64,000 nucleotides of DNA. It comes from Burkholderiales bacterium (GTDB lineage: Bacteria; Pseudomonadota; Gammaproteobacteria; Burkholderiales; Nitrosomonadaceae). The stretch's first letter is position 1. Every line of letters starts with the position of its first letter. Location: the NCBI GenBank assembly GCA_024235755.1, contig JACKLV010000016.1:1-64000 (forward strand), in the 5' to 3' direction. A program made the translations under genes and the position numbers. Under the pieces are notes generated by a model, which saw only the letters and a list, made by a program, of their open reading frames with translations, was not told the origin of the DNA and did no database searches. This document shows, one piece after another, positions 1-9,264 of the stretch.

Positions 1-63
1 GATCAAATCGTAAATTGAAATGAGATAAAATTTGTGCAAGACATTATTACTTCAGAGATGAGT

Positions 64-807
64 TTAAAAATCACCCCAGTGCATTTGCAGTGCAGCAATT
101 GTCGCCAGTGCGGCCGTTTCCGTTCTTAATATACGGTTGCCCATACGTAAAGACAAAAAACCGGCATTTTGTAAAATAGCAGATTCTTCCGGGGTTAATC
201 CGCCCTCGGGTCCAGTAACTAGTGTTATGCGCAAGAGTGATGGTGGTATGGGTAATTCCTTTAGACTGGTGTTGCCGGTAACCGAAAGCATAAAGCCTAA
301 ATGATCTGGTTTGCAGGTTTTTGTTTGGCTGACCCAGTCAGTGAACGAAACCAGGGGAGAAATAGTTGGTACAAGATTCCTGCCGCATTGTTCGCAAGCC
401 GAAATAATAACGCGCTGCCAGTGCTCAAGTCGTTTTATTGCACGCTCGTTGTTCAGGCGCACAATACTTCGGGTAGTTGTGACTGGTTGGATGCTGGATA
501 CCCCTAATTCGACGGATTTTTGTATAATTAAATCCATTTTTTCATTTACACAAAGTGCTTGTACTAACTCAATGGTGAGTGGCGATTCGCGTTCAATTGC
601 GCTAAATTTGTCAATTGTGACAGTTGTGATATTTTTCCGGTCACTTGTAATACGCGCTGAAAATTCCCCACCTTCTCCATTGAACAGAATTACGGAATCG
701 CCTGTTTTAACACGCAATACACGGGTTACATGATGGCCTGTAGTTGACGCTAGCTCAATGGTTTGACCTACTTGAATATCGCCGGTATAAAAAAAACGAG
801 GTGACAT
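64..807 (-). CDS. rsmE: 16S rRNA (uracil-1498-N3)-methyltransferase RsmE
   Basis: Methylates N3 of U1498 in 16S rRNA using S-adenosylmethionine. The C-terminal SPOUT knot is clear: VTGPEGGLTPEE, followed by GNRILRTETAALA, which form the SAM-binding trefoil knot. The N-terminal part is the PUA-like RNA-binding domain (FNGEGGEFSARI). I place the start at the ATG at 807 (MSPRFFYTG), giving 247 residues, the usual size; an in-frame start at 840 would add 11 residues that the family lacks. The gene stands alone, divergent from the thioredoxin-like gene. Confidence 0.93.
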   Translation of the reverse strand: MSPRFFYTGDIQVGQTIELASTTGHHVTRVLRVKTGDSVILFNGEGGEFSARITSDRKNITTVTIDKFSAIERESPLTIELVQALCVNEKMDLIIQKSVELGVSSIQPVTTTRSIVRLNNERAIKRLEHWQRVIISACEQCGRNLVPTISPLVSFTDWVSQTKTCKPDHLGFMLSVTGNTSLKELPIPPSLLRITLVTGPEGGLTPEESAILQNAGFLSLRMGNRILRTETAALATIAALQMHWGDF

Positions 808-982
808 AATCCGGATTGATGCGTTGAGTGACAAAAGCAATTTGTATACTCATGCTAATATACCATGATTGCGCATGAGATTTGCTGTGTGTGGCGTGGG
901 TTATATCAGGTAATGCAAGTAACGAATTTGACAGTTTGAACTGGGACTGCACGATAGATATACAGAAAGGAGAGAAATTAAC

Positions 983-1540
983 ATGGCAAGTTTAGAAACG
1001 CCAGTATGTGAATTTGGTTGGAAGGCGGTAGATTTTGATTTATTGGGTGTGGACGGTAGCCGTTATAACTTGACCACCGCCAAAGGGGAAAATGGTTTGC
1101 TGGTCATGTTTATTTGTAACCATTGTCCCTATGTAAAAGCCATTCAGGATAGACTGATTCGCGATGTAGGTGAATTAAAGCAATACGGTATCAATGCTAT
1201 TGCAATTATGTCGAATGATCCCGCAGATTATCCTGAAGACTCATTTGATAACATGGTGCGAGTTGCAAAGGAGCTAAATTATCCATTCCCCTATGTGTGG
1301 GATGAAACACAGGAAATTGCCAAAGCCTATGGAGCGGTGTGTACACCTGATTTTTTCGGTTTTAACAGCACACTTGGACTGCAGTATCGAGGTCGCTTGG
1401 ATGCTTCACGCAAAGAGGCCGCTGCACCAGATGTGCGGCGTGATTTGTTTGAAGGCATGCTGCAGGTTGCAAAGACAGGACAGGGTCCAAAAGATCAGAT
1501 TCCTAGTATCGGGTGTTCAATCAAGTGGCGTTCAGAGTAA
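983..1540 (+). CDS. Thioredoxin-family (AhpC/TSA-like) protein
   Basis: A 185-residue thioredoxin-fold protein. The redox motif is CNHCPYVKA near residue 45, of the CxxC type seen in a family of peroxiredoxin-like cytosolic proteins. There is no signal peptide, so it is probably cytoplasmic. An AAAGGAGAG ribosome-binding site lies just upstream of the ATG. Its stop codon lies 2 nt before the preferred GTG start of the next gene, so the two are probably co-transcribed. The substrate is unknown; a thiol peroxidase or disulfide reductase role is an inference from the fold. Confidence 0.85.
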   Translation: MASLETPVCEFGWKAVDFDLLGVDGSRYNLTTAKGENGLLVMFICNHCPYVKAIQDRLIRDVGELKQYGINAIAIMSNDPADYPEDSFDNMVRVAKELNYPFPYVWDETQEIAKAYGAVCTPDFFGFNSTLGLQYRGRLDASRKEAAAPDVRRDLFEGMLQVAKTGQGPKDQIPSIGCSIKWRSE

Positions 1541-1542
1541 CC

Positions 1543-2337
1543 GTGCTAAACGATGTTATTGCTGTTGTCAGAAAAGTGGCGCGGGAGGAGGTAATGCCGC
1601 GCTATCTGCAGGTTGCCAGGCGGGTGAAAGTAGACGGTAGTAGCTATACCGAAGCAGATGTAGCTGCGCAAGCGGTTCTGTTTGAAGCACTTCGCGCTAT
1701 CCGGCCGGGTGCCGTGATGGGTGAAGAAATGTCTGAGGAAGAGCAGCGTGCACAGTGGTTACAGGGAATAAACGGAGAATCAGACGGCTTGTGGAGTATA
1801 GACCCAATTGATGGCACATCTAATTTTCTCAATGGTTTACCGTATTTTGCGATTTCTGTCGCGTGGATGAATCAGGGTAAAAGCGTGTTAGGCGTTGTTT
1901 ATAATCCTGCAACTGATGAAATGTTTTATGCCGAACGAGGGTGTGGTGCATTTTTGAATGATAGGCCTTTGCCGATTAAACGTCATACGTCCACATTATC
2001 GACTGCAATTGCCAATGTTGATTTGAAACGGCTGGATAAAAAGTTTGCGGTTGAAGTTGCCGCAAATCCACCATATGCTTCGCAACGTAATTACGGTGCT
2101 TGTGCGCTGGAATGGTGCTATACCGCAGCAGGTTTTTTTGATTTATATCTGCACGGTGGCCAAAAACCCTGGGATTATGCAGCCGGAAGCTTGATACTGG
2201 AAGAGGCTGGTGGTTATATGTCCGGATTTGAGCATGATGACTACTGGGCAGGTTCTCCATGGCGACGTTCTGTAATTGCTGCACTGGATGTTGATTTGTT
2301 TGAACAGTGGCGCAAATGGGTACGTGAGCATCAATAA
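1543..2337 (+). CDS. Inositol monophosphatase-family phosphatase
   Basis: A metal-dependent sugar/inositol phosphatase. The fingerprints are intact: GEEMSEEE (metal-binding Glu), DPIDGTSNF (the DPxDGT motif) and WDYAAGSLILEEAGG. Length is 264 residues from the GTG at 1543. An earlier in-frame GTG at 1513 would overlap the preceding gene by 28 nt; I prefer 1543 because it gives tight spacing. The family includes inositol-1-phosphatase, histidinol-phosphatase (HisN type) and 3'-phosphoadenosine phosphatase (CysQ). The sequence alone does not decide between these. Confidence 0.88.
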   Translation: MLNDVIAVVRKVAREEVMPRYLQVARRVKVDGSSYTEADVAAQAVLFEALRAIRPGAVMGEEMSEEEQRAQWLQGINGESDGLWSIDPIDGTSNFLNGLPYFAISVAWMNQGKSVLGVVYNPATDEMFYAERGCGAFLNDRPLPIKRHTSTLSTAIANVDLKRLDKKFAVEVAANPPYASQRNYGACALEWCYTAAGFFDLYLHGGQKPWDYAAGSLILEEAGGYMSGFEHDDYWAGSPWRRSVIAALDVDLFEQWRKWVREHQ

Positions 2338-2387
2338 ACCTTTGGGTAGAATATCAGTATTGTCATGCTGCAAAAATTGTAGGTGAA

Positions 2388-3830
2388 GTGCAATTGAAAA
2401 TAATTATTCTAGGTGCAGGTCAGGTGGGTGCATCTGTGGCAGAAAGTCTGGTAAGTGAAGCTAACGACATTACTATGGTTGATGTCGATCCTGAACGGTT
2501 GTCGTTACTGCAGGATCGATTGGATTTGCGCACAGTAGTCGGTAACGCTTCTCACCCATCAATACTGGTAAGTGCGGGTGCGGAAGATGCGGATATGGTG
2601 CTCGCGGTTACCGCAAATGATGAAACAAACCTTGTATCCTGCAAACTGGCAGCGTCTTTATTTAATACACCCACTAAAATTGCGCGTATTCGGTCCTCGG
2701 AGTATCTCACGCATTCGGAAATATTTTCTACAGCAAATTTTTGTGTTGATTTTGCGATTTGCCCAGAACAGATTCTGACAGAATATATTGAGAACTTGGT
2801 TGAATTTCCAGAGGCGTTGCAAGTCTTGGATTTTGCTGAAGGAAAAGTCAGTTTGGTGGCTGTGCGTGCTTTATACGGTGGGCTGTTAGTGGGGCAGCAA
2901 CTTCAAGAACTGCGAAAACATGTACCTAATGTCGATACTCGCGTTGCCGCAATTTTTCGTAAGAACCGCCCCATCATTCCTGAGGGCGATACGATAATCG
3001 AAGCGGAAGACGAAGTTTTTTTTATTGCGGCATCTGAAAATATTCGTGCTGTTATGCGTGAGCTGCGTAATATGGATAAACCTGTAAAACGGGTCATGAT
3101 TGCAGGCGGTGGCAAGATTGGCAGGCGCCTAGGGGAAACGCTGGAAAAAGATTATCAAGTCAGAATTGTTGAGCGGAATTATAAGGTTAGCGAGCGACTT
3201 GCGGCAGAATTGCATAATTCATTGGTTTTGCACGGTGATGCGACGGATGAAAAGCTGCTCGAAAGCGAAAATATTGCCGAGATGGATATGTTTTGTGCAT
3301 TGACGAATGATGATGAAAACAACATTATGTCGGCGTTATTGGCTAAACGACTGGGTGCACGTAAGGTTATTGCTTTAATCAACCGGCGTGCCTATGTCGA
3401 TCTGGTACAAAGTGGTGGTATAGACATCGCCATTTCACCCGCGCAAGTCACAATTGGTTCATTGCTTGCTTATGTGCGACAGGGCGATGTGGTGGCTGTT
3501 CACAGCCTGCGACGAGGCGCTGCCGAGGCGCTTGAACTGGTGGCACATGGTGACGCGCAGTCGTCCAATGTAGTAGGTCGGAAAATTGAAGATATTGAAT
3601 TGCCCAAGGGTGCTACGATTGGTGCGATCGTGCGGGGCTTGCCGCTTGCAATGGATGTTTATGATGCGGCATTTGAAGAACGGGCGAGGGCAAAAGTCGC
3701 AGCCAAGGTTGTGATTGCACACCATGACACAGTGATTGAATCAGGAGATCATGTCATCTTGTTTGTGGTTAACCGGAGAATGATTCGGGAAGTGGAAAAA
3801 TTGTTCCAAGTAAAGGTCGGTTTTTTATAG
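2388..3830 (+). CDS. trkA: Trk potassium uptake regulatory subunit TrkA
   Basis: Cytoplasmic NAD(H)-binding gating subunit of the Trk potassium transporter. It has two RCK modules, each starting with a Rossmann dinucleotide motif: ILGAGQVGAS at the N-terminus and IAGGGKIGRRLGE near residue 240. Each is followed by a TrkA_C domain. Length is 480 residues, slightly more than the usual 458. The start is GTG at 2388 with AGGTGAA upstream. trkH follows after 9 nt, so the two form one operon. Confidence 0.95.
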   Translation: MQLKIIILGAGQVGASVAESLVSEANDITMVDVDPERLSLLQDRLDLRTVVGNASHPSILVSAGAEDADMVLAVTANDETNLVSCKLAASLFNTPTKIARIRSSEYLTHSEIFSTANFCVDFAICPEQILTEYIENLVEFPEALQVLDFAEGKVSLVAVRALYGGLLVGQQLQELRKHVPNVDTRVAAIFRKNRPIIPEGDTIIEAEDEVFFIAASENIRAVMRELRNMDKPVKRVMIAGGGKIGRRLGETLEKDYQVRIVERNYKVSERLAAELHNSLVLHGDATDEKLLESENIAEMDMFCALTNDDENNIMSALLAKRLGARKVIALINRRAYVDLVQSGGIDIAISPAQVTIGSLLAYVRQGDVVAVHSLRRGAAEALELVAHGDAQSSNVVGRKIEDIELPKGATIGAIVRGLPLAMDVYDAAFEERARAKVAAKVVIAHHDTVIESGDHVILFVVNRRMIREVEKLFQVKVGFL

Positions 3831-3839
3831 CATAGTTCA

Positions 3840-5297
3840 ATGAATCGACTTCTTGCTGTTGTCAATGTGCTTGGCAAAATGATAATGGTATTCGGATTGA
3901 CAATGGTGATTCCGCTGGGGTTTGCTTTGTTGATTGAAGATGGCGCTGGTTGGGTGTTCGAAGAGTCTATCTTAATGACGTTAAGTAGTGGAATGGTTCT
4001 GTGGTTTGTCACACGCCAATACAAGCGCGAGTTGCAAACGCGAGATGGATTCTTGCTAGTTGTGCTCGTATGGTCGGTTTTGCCGGCTTTTGCCATGCTC
4101 CCATTTTTATTTTATTTGCCCGAATTAAGTCTAAGCAAGGCTTATTTCGAAGCAGTTTCAGGTTTGACAGCAACTGGTGGAACAGTGTTAACCGATCTGG
4201 ATCATTTGCCATTATCGATCAATTTATGGCGTGGTGAAATTGTCTGGCTGGGCGGCATGGGGTTGATCGTGCTTGCGGTCGCAATTTTGCCTTTGCTGGG
4301 TGTTGGTGGGCGACAAATTTTCAAAGCTGAAACACCGGGGCCTATGAAGGAAAGTAAATTAACTCCCCGTATAGCTGAAACTGCCAAAGGGCTGTGGCTG
4401 ATTTATGCTTGTCTAACACTGGCTTGTGTAATTGCATATCGCTTGGCAGGCATGGACTGGTTTGATGCGGTCATGCATGCTTTCACTACGCTTGGATTAG
4501 GCGGATTCTCATCGCATGATGCCAGTTTCGGCTATTGGGATTCACCCCTAATTGAATCAGTCGCCATGATCTTTATGCTGATTGCCGGTATAAATTTTGC
4601 TTCACATTTCCTCGTCTGGCGCGCCAAGAAATTGATGTTGTATCGATTTGATCCTGAAGCCGGCTGGTTTTTGCTTGTTGTAATTGTAAGTTGCGTGGGT
4701 TTTGCGCTGTATCTATGGTTCATTGGCATTTATACGGATCCTTTGACTGCATTGCGATATGCCAGTTTTAATGTTATCTCTGTAGCAACTACAACAGGAT
4801 ATAGCAGTACAGATTATAGCTTATGGCCGATTTTTATTCCGTTTTGTATGCTGTTTTTATCTGCATTTTGTACTTCATCCGGTTCCACCGGTGGCGGCAT
4901 TAAAATGATGCGCGCAAGAATTCTTTACCAACAGGTATATCGTGAATTAATAACCATGATGCATCCGAACGCGGTTATACCAGCGAAACTCGGTAAAACA
5001 GTTATTTCCAGTCGAATTGTATTTGCGGTATTAGTATTTATTTTTATTTATTTTGTCAGTATTGTTACCATGACTTTGGTTTTAACATTAAGCGGACTGG
5101 ATGAGATCACGGCTTTATCGGCTGCGGTTGCTTGCATCAATAATCTTGGCCCAGGGCTTGGCGGGATCGGCCCTGCTTCTACGTATGCTTTATTAACAGA
5201 TTTTCAAACATGGGTTTGCAGTTTTGCCATGCTGTTGGGACGATTGGAGTTTTTCACGTTGCTGGTCGTTTTTATTCCCGCCTTCTGGAGGAAATGA
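3840..5297 (+). CDS. trkH: Trk potassium transporter membrane subunit TrkH
   Basis: Potassium-translocating membrane subunit that pairs with TrkA. It has 485 residues and many hydrophobic helices. The pore-loop signatures are present: SGLTATGGTVL, FTTLGLGGFSSH, SVATTTGYSSTDY and NNLGPGLGGIGP, the four selectivity-filter repeats of the Trk/Ktr family. STGGGIKMMR marks the conserved segment between repeats. It ends the trkAH unit. Confidence 0.95.
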   Translation: MNRLLAVVNVLGKMIMVFGLTMVIPLGFALLIEDGAGWVFEESILMTLSSGMVLWFVTRQYKRELQTRDGFLLVVLVWSVLPAFAMLPFLFYLPELSLSKAYFEAVSGLTATGGTVLTDLDHLPLSINLWRGEIVWLGGMGLIVLAVAILPLLGVGGRQIFKAETPGPMKESKLTPRIAETAKGLWLIYACLTLACVIAYRLAGMDWFDAVMHAFTTLGLGGFSSHDASFGYWDSPLIESVAMIFMLIAGINFASHFLVWRAKKLMLYRFDPEAGWFLLVVIVSCVGFALYLWFIGIYTDPLTALRYASFNVISVATTTGYSSTDYSLWPIFIPFCMLFLSAFCTSSGSTGGGIKMMRARILYQQVYRELITMMHPNAVIPAKLGKTVISSRIVFAVLVFIFIYFVSIVTMTLVLTLSGLDEITALSAAVACINNLGPGLGGIGPASTYALLTDFQTWVCSFAMLLGRLEFFTLLVVFIPAFWRK

Positions 5298-5394
5298 ATT
5301 ACTGGTATTTCTTTTACATTTCGTTACAACATAATAAAGTGACGGAGAGCTGTCGTTTATGAATGCGATCGTTTGAAAGCAGAGGGAGTCTCAA

Positions 5395-5781
5395 GTGAGC
5401 GTTCTAGAATCACTAAAGGGTGTTAAAGTACTGATTGTCGATGATAGTAGTACAATTCGGAGAAGTGCCGAAATTTTTTTGAATGATTTGGGGTGTGAGG
5501 TTATTTTAGCTTCGGATGGCTTTGATGCTATGGCTAAAATTGTCGAAAATCACCCAAATATTATTTTTATTGATGTTGTTATGCCACGGCTTGATGGTTA
5601 TCAGGCATGTCAATTGATTAAAAAAAACCCGCGCTTTCAATCGACTCCTGTCATCATGTTATCAAGTAAAGATGGATTATTTGATAAAGCAAGAGGCCGT
5701 ATCTCCGGTTCAAATGAGTATCTGACCAAGCCTTTTACAAAAGAAGAATTACGGCAGGCTATTCAAATGCATGCGTTGTAA
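5395..5781 (+). CDS. Single-domain response regulator (PilG/CheY-like)
   Basis: A 128-residue receiver domain with no output domain. The acidic pair is at VDDSS (16-17), the phospho-acceptor is Asp60 in FIDVVMP, and the conserved Lys is in YLTKPF. It most resembles PilG, the twitching-motility receiver (GVKVLIVDDSSTIRRSAE-type start). The start is GTG at 5395 with an AGAGGGAG ribosome-binding site. No other pil or che genes are adjacent, so a role in type IV pilus control is inferred only from sequence type. It lies directly upstream of the amo leader. Confidence 0.8.
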   Translation: MSVLESLKGVKVLIVDDSSTIRRSAEIFLNDLGCEVILASDGFDAMAKIVENHPNIIFIDVVMPRLDGYQACQLIKKNPRFQSTPVIMLSSKDGLFDKARGRISGSNEYLTKPFTKEELRQAIQMHAL

Positions 5782-6130
5782 TTCAGCAACAGATATAAAG
5801 TGTCAATAATGGATATTAACAATTGGCAGAAATGTTTTTCTAAATTTCGCTAAATTAAATTTTAAAAATTATGCGAAGGTTATTCTTCTTATTAAGAATA
5901 TGATTATGCGTATAAATATAGCACATACATTCTAAGTCCCCATGGAGGTAGTGGAGATTTTATGACAAATGACTTGACTTTATGGTGTAAGGTCGACTAG
6001 CCTGTGGGACGCGACGGCTGGGTGTTTTGAGAGAGCATTTGGTTTGTTGTAAAAAAGCAGTACTAATTAATTAGTATTAGAGACAAGAGAAGGTAGTATT
6101 AATTAACAAGTAAGTAAGGAGGAATAAAAG
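5782..6130 (+). promoter_or_regulatory. amo operon upstream/leader region
   Basis: 349 bp without a gene, AT-rich, between the receiver gene and amoC. It must contain the amoC promoter. A TATAAA-type -10 candidate lies near 5910 (GTATAAATA) with only a weak -35 element. An AAGGAGG ribosome-binding site at 6116-6122 precedes the amoC ATG. The transcription start cannot be fixed from sequence. Confidence 0.5.
6061..6101. repeat. Palindrome and direct repeats before amoC
   Basis: TACTAATTAATTAGTA (6061-6076) is a perfect 16-bp palindrome. TAGTATTA occurs at 6072-6079 and again at 6094-6101, 22 bp apart (about two helical turns). The arrangement resembles an operator, but it could also reflect simple AT-rich leader sequence. 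Confidence 0.45.
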
Positions 6131-6937
6131 ATGGCAACAACGATGGGAACGAGCAGTGCGGCGAGTGCTGACTACGACATGTCATTGTGGTACGACTCCA
6201 AGTACTACAAGCTGGGCATGGGGATAATGCTTGCGGTAGCGATATTTTGGATTTGGTACCAACGTACATTTGCGTATTCGCATGGTATGGACTCAATGGA
6301 GCCTGAATTTGACCGTGTATGGATGGGGTTGTGGCGAGTGCACATGACACTGATGCCGTTGTTTGCATTGGTGACCTGGGGTTGGATACTGAAGACCCGC
6401 GATACGAAAGAGCAATTGGATACTCTGGATCCTAAGCTGGAAGTTAAGCGTTACTTCTACTGGATGATGTGGCTGGGTGTTTATCTGTTTGGTGTTTACT
6501 GGGGCGGCAGCTTCTTCACCGAGCAAGATGCATCTTGGCATCAGGTGATTATTCGTGACACGAGCTTCACGCCGAGTCACGTGGTCGTGTTTTATGGATC
6601 ATTCCCGATGTACATTGTGTGTGGTGTAGCGGCATACTTGTATGCGATGACACGTCTGCCACTGTATAGCCGTGGCACATCATTTCCGCTGGTAATGGCG
6701 ATTGCTGGTCCGCTGATGATTCTGCCGAACGTTGGTTTGAACGAGTGGGGTCATGCGTTCTGGTTCATGGAAGAGCTGTTTAGCGCGCCGTTGCACTGGG
6801 GATTTGTGATTTTGGGCTGGGCTGGATTGTTCTCAGGTGGTATAGCTGCGCAGATTATTACGCGCTACTCTAACCTGACGGACGTTATCTGGAATGGTCA
6901 AAGCAAAGAAATCCTTAACAACCGGATTGTTCCTTAA
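6131..6937 (+). CDS. amoC: Ammonia monooxygenase subunit C
   Basis: Integral membrane subunit of ammonia monooxygenase, which oxidizes NH3 to hydroxylamine. It has 268 residues and about six membrane helices. Asp133, His137 and His150 (D-x3-H-x12-H) match the Cu ligands of the Cu_C/Cu_D site known from the homologous PmoC. A strong AAGGAGG precedes the ATG. It is the first gene of amoCAB. The coding sequence uses a restricted, G/T-ending codon set, as expected for a very highly expressed gene. Confidence 0.98.
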   Translation: MATTMGTSSAASADYDMSLWYDSKYYKLGMGIMLAVAIFWIWYQRTFAYSHGMDSMEPEFDRVWMGLWRVHMTLMPLFALVTWGWILKTRDTKEQLDTLDPKLEVKRYFYWMMWLGVYLFGVYWGGSFFTEQDASWHQVIIRDTSFTPSHVVVFYGSFPMYIVCGVAAYLYAMTRLPLYSRGTSFPLVMAIAGPLMILPNVGLNEWGHAFWFMEELFSAPLHWGFVILGWAGLFSGGIAAQIITRYSNLTDVIWNGQSKEILNNRIVP

Positions 6938-6951
6938 GCTAGACTGACTAA

Positions 6952-6984
6952 ATCGCCTCTGCTTGGTTTATGAGTGGAGGCGAT
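6952..6984 (+). promoter_or_regulatory. Hairpin in amoC-amoA intergenic region
   Basis: ATCGCCTC (6952-6959) is complementary to GAGGCGAT (6977-6984), with a 17-nt loop that can extend the stem by G-T pairs. It lies 15 nt after the amoC stop. No T-run follows, so it looks like an mRNA processing or stability element, or a partial barrier, rather than a standard terminator. The 177-nt spacer ends in a GAAGGGAGAG ribosome-binding site for amoA. Confidence 0.5.
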
Positions 6985-7114
6985 ACTCGAGAGTAGTACA
7001 GCGCCGAGGGAGTAAGGAGAAGCGTACTGCTTGAAAGAGGAGTCGTAAAAGACAGTAAGGAATCGTCATGTTATTAAAATTAATATCACACGAAACAAAC
7101 GAAGGGAGAGTCTA

Positions 7115-7939
7115 GTGAGCAGAACAGACGAAATTATAGCGGCGGCGAAGATGCCGCCGGAAGCGGTCAGAATGTCCAGATACATTGATGCGGTGTATTT
7201 TCCGATTCTGTGTATTCTGTTAGTTGGAACATTCCACATGCACTTTATGCTGTTAGCAGGTGACTGGGATTTCTGGCTGGATTGGAAAGACCGTCAGTGG
7301 TGGCCGGTAGTGACACCGATTGTAGGTGTAATGTACTGCGCGGCATTGATGTATTACTTATGGGTGAACTATCGTTTACCGTATGGAGCGACCCTGTGTA
7401 TTGTTTGCCTGTTGGTAGGTGAATGGCTGACACGTTACTGGGGTTTTTACTGGTGGTCACACTACCCGATCAACTTTGTATTACCTTCTACGATGATACC
7501 TGGTGCGCTGATGCTGGATACCATCATGCTGTTGACGGGTAACTGGTTGATTACGGCGCTGCTGGGTGGTGGATTCTGGGGTTTGTTCTTTTACCCAGGA
7601 AACTGGCCGATTTTTGGTCCGACCCACTTGCCGGTAGTTGTTGAAGGCGTACTGCTTTCAGTAGCTGACTATACAGGCTTCCTGTATGTGCGTACGGGTA
7701 CACCGGAATATGTGCGTTTGATTGAGCAAGGTTCATTGCGTACATTTGGTGGACACACGACGGTGATTGCGGCGTTCTTCTCGGCCTTTGTATCGATGCT
7801 GATGTTCTGTGTTTGGTGGTACTTTGGCAAAATCTATTGCACCGCTTTCTACTATGTTAAAGGCGAAAGAGGCCGTATTTCGATGAAGAATGACGTCACG
7901 GCATATGGTGAACCAGGATTTGCAGAGAGGATCAAATAA
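7115..7939 (+). CDS. amoA: Ammonia monooxygenase subunit A
   Basis: Membrane subunit of ammonia monooxygenase and the standard marker gene for ammonia oxidizers. It has 274 residues and starts with GTG (MSRTDEIIAAAKMPPEAV). Family hallmarks include HMHFMLLAGDWDFW, DRQWWPVVTPI, YWGFYWWSHYPINF and PGNWPIFGPTHLP. The sequence details recall the N. oligotropha type, but this is recall, not a computed match. The last base of its stop codon is the first base of the amoB ATG. Confidence 0.98.
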   Translation: MSRTDEIIAAAKMPPEAVRMSRYIDAVYFPILCILLVGTFHMHFMLLAGDWDFWLDWKDRQWWPVVTPIVGVMYCAALMYYLWVNYRLPYGATLCIVCLLVGEWLTRYWGFYWWSHYPINFVLPSTMIPGALMLDTIMLLTGNWLITALLGGGFWGLFFYPGNWPIFGPTHLPVVVEGVLLSVADYTGFLYVRTGTPEYVRLIEQGSLRTFGGHTTVIAAFFSAFVSMLMFCVWWYFGKIYCTAFYYVKGERGRISMKNDVTAYGEPGFAERIK

Positions 7940-9201
7940 TGAAAATAAAGAACATGTTAAAGCTGGGTGTCATGGGGCTGTATGGAGCGGCGGTAGGTGC
8001 GGCGACATTAGCGCTGACGGTAGCGGTTGATGTTGCGCCGGTAGCGGCGCATGGTGAACGTTCACAGGAGCCGTTCTTGCGTATGCGTACCATACAGTGG
8101 TATGACATGAGGTGGGAGCCTAAGGTCACCAAGGTGAACGACATTGCGACGATGACGGGTAAATTCCACATGGCGGAAGACTGGCCACGTGCGGTGGGTA
8201 AGCCTGAGCGTGCGTTTTTCAACGTTGGTAGCCCAAGCCCGGTGTTTGTACGTTTGAGCACCAAGCTGAACGGTGAGCCGATGTTCATATCAGGGCCATT
8301 GGTTATTGGTCGTGACTATGAGTTTGAAGTTAGGCTGAAAGCGCGTATTCCTGGCCGTCATCACATGCACGCGATGGTTAACGTGAAAGAGGCGGGTCCG
8401 ATTGCGGGTCCAGCATCATGGATGAACATTACGGGTAGCTGGGATGATTTTACCAACCCTGTTAAGACGTTGACAGGAGAGACCATTGACACAGAGACAT
8501 TCAACTTTGCCAATGGTATATTCTGGCACATAGTATGGACGGGTCTGGGTATATTCTGGATTGGTTACTATGTAGCGCGTCCGATGTTTTTGCCACGCAG
8601 CCGTGTATTGTTAGCGTATGGTGACGATCTGTTACTGGATCCTATGGATCGTAAAGTGGCATGGGGTGTAGCGATACTGACCTGTGCGCTGGTATGGGGT
8701 GGTTATCGTTATACGGAGAGCAAGCATCCGTATACCATTCCGATTCAAGCGGGTGAGTCTAAGATAGAGCCGTTGCCGATTGAGCCGAATCCGGTTGCGA
8801 TCAAGGTAACGCATGCTAACTATGACGTACCTGGACGTGCGTTACGTGTAACCATGGACATTACCAACAATGGTGATACAGCGATCAACATTGGTGAGTT
8901 CACGACGGCGGGTGTACGTTTTGTAAACGCGCTGGGACGTGAGCATCTTGATCCTGATTATCCGAGAGAGCTGGTTGCGACTGGTTTGACATTGGATAAT
9001 GATGCGGCGATAGAGCCGGGCGAGACTCGTGAAGTCAAACTGGAAGCTAAGGACGCACTGTGGGAAGTACAGCGTTTGATGGCTTTATTGGGTGACCCTG
9101 AGAGCCGTTTTGGTGGTTTGCTGATGACATGGGATGAAGAAGGCAATCGTTACATTAACAGTATTGCTGGAGCGGTAATCCCAGTCTTTACCAGACTTTA
9201 A
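7939..9201 (+). CDS. amoB: Ammonia monooxygenase subunit B
   Basis: Largely periplasmic subunit of ammonia monooxygenase, 420 residues. A signal peptide ends near AHG; His38, which becomes the N-terminal residue after cleavage, and His142/His144 in RHHMHAM match the Cu_B ligands of PmoB. Two membrane helices flank the second cupredoxin domain (IFWHIVWTGLGIFWIGYY; VAWGVAILTCALVWGGY). The start overlaps the amoA stop by 1 nt, implying translational coupling. No amoE/amoD genes follow; a terminator closes the operon. Confidence 0.98.
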   Translation: MKIKNMLKLGVMGLYGAAVGAATLALTVAVDVAPVAAHGERSQEPFLRMRTIQWYDMRWEPKVTKVNDIATMTGKFHMAEDWPRAVGKPERAFFNVGSPSPVFVRLSTKLNGEPMFISGPLVIGRDYEFEVRLKARIPGRHHMHAMVNVKEAGPIAGPASWMNITGSWDDFTNPVKTLTGETIDTETFNFANGIFWHIVWTGLGIFWIGYYVARPMFLPRSRVLLAYGDDLLLDPMDRKVAWGVAILTCALVWGGYRYTESKHPYTIPIQAGESKIEPLPIEPNPVAIKVTHANYDVPGRALRVTMDITNNGDTAINIGEFTTAGVRFVNALGREHLDPDYPRELVATGLTLDNDAAIEPGETREVKLEAKDALWEVQRLMALLGDPESRFGGLLMTWDEEGNRYINSIAGAVIPVFTRL

Positions 9202-9219
9202 ACAGTAGCAAGTAACAAC

Positions 9220-9264
9220 GCCGGTACACCACTGTCGTATGACAGCCGGTGTACCGGCTTTTTT
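9220..9264 (+). terminator. Rho-independent terminator of amoCAB
   Basis: GCCGGTACACC (9220-9230) pairs with GGTGTACCGGC (9248-9258). An inner stem CTGTC/GACAG (9232-9236/9241-9245) extends it. A run of six T follows (9259-9264). It lies 18 nt after the amoB stop and is a strong intrinsic terminator. Confidence 0.93.

Noticed and set aside
311..733. A 140-residue plus-strand frame
   Set aside because: It is antisense to rsmE, whose SPOUT motifs are clear.
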